NCBI GenBank assembly: GCA_002382445.1
Contig: DGAQ01000045.1
Coordinates: 28,160-34,478 of the forward strand
Direction of reading: 5' to 3'
Length of the DNA: 6,319 nt
Source: Porticoccaceae bacterium UBA4026
Lineage (GTDB): Bacteria > Pseudomonadota > Gammaproteobacteria > Pseudomonadales > Porticoccaceae
This document shows positions 5,497-6,319 of the stretch, in pieces; the first letter of the stretch is position 1; each line of letters starts with the position of its first letter. Made by a program: the position numbers and the translations under genes. A model generated the notes under the pieces. It did no database searches. It was given only the letters and a program-made list of their open reading frames with translations, and was not told the DNA's origin.

Positions 5497-6319
5497 ATGC
5501 CAACAGCACAACCATTAACGCTTATCGGCGCTGTTCCATCACCTTATACCAGAAAGATGGTCGCTCTATTACGCTATAGGCGCCTTGATTACCGTATCAT
5601 TTGGGGAGATCCTACTGCGATACTCATTGATCGTGGACTGGAGAGACCTAAAGTAGGATTACTGCCGACTTGCCTAATGACAAACCCAGGCGGGCAGGTA
5701 GAGGTTGTGTGCGATTCCACGCCAATCATTCGCCGTTTAGAGTCGGAGAACATAGGGCGATCAGTCATTCCCCATGATCCAGTGGTGGCCTTCCTTGACT
5801 ATTTGTTGGAGGATTTTGCTGATGAGTGGTGCACTAAGTATATGTTCCATTATCGCTGGTACCCCCAAGTTGATGCTGACAACGCAGGCACGCTGTTACC
5901 TTTATTTCAAAAGGTCGATATGGCAACTAAGCTGCATGAACAATTTAAACCTTACATAAGGGATCGTCAGGTGGGTCGTCTTCACGTGGTGGGTTCTAAC
6001 GATGATACCGCAGGCTTGATAGATGCAAGTTATCGACGTTTTCTTTTAGCGTTGGAGAATCATCTGGTGGCGCAGCCGTTTATGCTTGGATATAGGCCTG
6101 GGGCGTCTGATTTTGGGATTTATGGGCAGCTCACGCAGTTGATCGGATTCGACCCTACACCACGCGCGATAGCCCATGAACTGGCTCCACGTGTTGTCGC
6201 CTGGACTGGGCTTTTAGAAGACCAATCGGGGCTAGAGCCCGAAGAGTCTGACTGGATTACCGGTAGAAATATCCCTAGTAGTCTAAGTGAATTACTTAAG
6301 GAGGTTGGCCGAGTATATG
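5497..6319 (+). CDS. Glutathione S-transferase family protein, C-terminus cut by the window edge
   Basis: A predicted cytoplasmic glutathione-binding protein; 274 codons are visible with no stop. The N-terminal thioredoxin-like domain begins LTLIGAVPSPYTRKMVALL, with Ser15 or Tyr17 as the candidate catalytic residue near the start of helix 1. The glutathione-binding motif is DSTPIIRRLE (73-82), matching the usual (E/D)S-xxI signature. The helical C-terminal domain includes GSNDDTAGLIDASYRRFL and then RPGASDFGIYGQLTQL, the conserved Asp-containing folding motif of GSTs. The region between the domains (about 90-165) is longer than in standard GSTs of about 210 residues, so this is a larger subgroup, as its length already shows. 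It diverges from the hydrolase gene. The neighbouring kappa-like enzyme also suggests glutathione chemistry. Substrate unknown; a conjugating, dehalogenating or ring-opening role cannot be told apart. Confidence 0.9.
   Translation, partial: MPTAQPLTLIGAVPSPYTRKMVALLRYRRLDYRIIWGDPTAILIDRGLERPKVGLLPTCLMTNPGGQVEVVCDSTPIIRRLESENIGRSVIPHDPVVAFLDYLLEDFADEWCTKYMFHYRWYPQVDADNAGTLLPLFQKVDMATKLHEQFKPYIRDRQVGRLHVVGSNDDTAGLIDASYRRFLLALENHLVAQPFMLGYRPGASDFGIYGQLTQLIGFDPTPRAIAHELAPRVVAWTGLLEDQSGLEPEESDWITGRNIPSSLSELLKEVGRVY

Noticed and set aside
5774..5959. Plus-strand open frame inside the GST gene
   Set aside because: It runs in another frame through the conserved GST coding sequence.

Overview
The window looks like accessory catabolic or detoxification DNA from a Gram-negative bacterium, probably a marine-type gammaproteobacterium. 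That assignment is inferred from the protein families, the moderate GC content and the Shine-Dalgarno signals; nothing in the window fixes the taxonomy. There are six protein-coding genes, two of them cut by the window edges. I see no tRNA, rRNA, CRISPR array or insertion sequence. Coding density is high, with no gene-free stretch over 300 bases; the largest gap is 165 bp.

Five genes lie on the minus strand. Read in their own direction they are: a membrane-anchored metallo-beta-lactamase-fold hydrolase (5385 to 4303); a TetR-family regulator (4187 to 3579); a divergent short-chain dehydrogenase (SDR) that lacks the catalytic Ser and Tyr (3413 to 2688); a DsbA-fold enzyme of the 2-hydroxychromene-2-carboxylate isomerase / kappa-GST family (2677 to 2087); and a secreted PQQ-dependent quinohemoprotein alcohol dehydrogenase with a fused cytochrome c domain (2038 to beyond the left edge). 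The last three form a tight probable operon. The SDR stop codon is part of the Shine-Dalgarno sequence of the isomerase-like gene, and the dehydrogenase starts 48 bp after that gene ends. On the plus strand, divergent from the hydrolase, is a two-domain glutathione S-transferase (GST) from 5497 to beyond the right edge.

The set suggests a TetR-controlled pathway for an unidentified alcohol or aromatic-type substrate. The alcohol would be oxidised in the periplasm by the PQQ enzyme, a hydrolase would act at or outside the membrane, and two glutathione-linked enzymes plus a non-canonical SDR would act in the cytoplasm. The substrate cannot be read from the sequence. The intergenic regions hold several short perfect inverted repeats and two motifs shared between the SDR and hydrolase/GST upstream regions; these are candidate operators.
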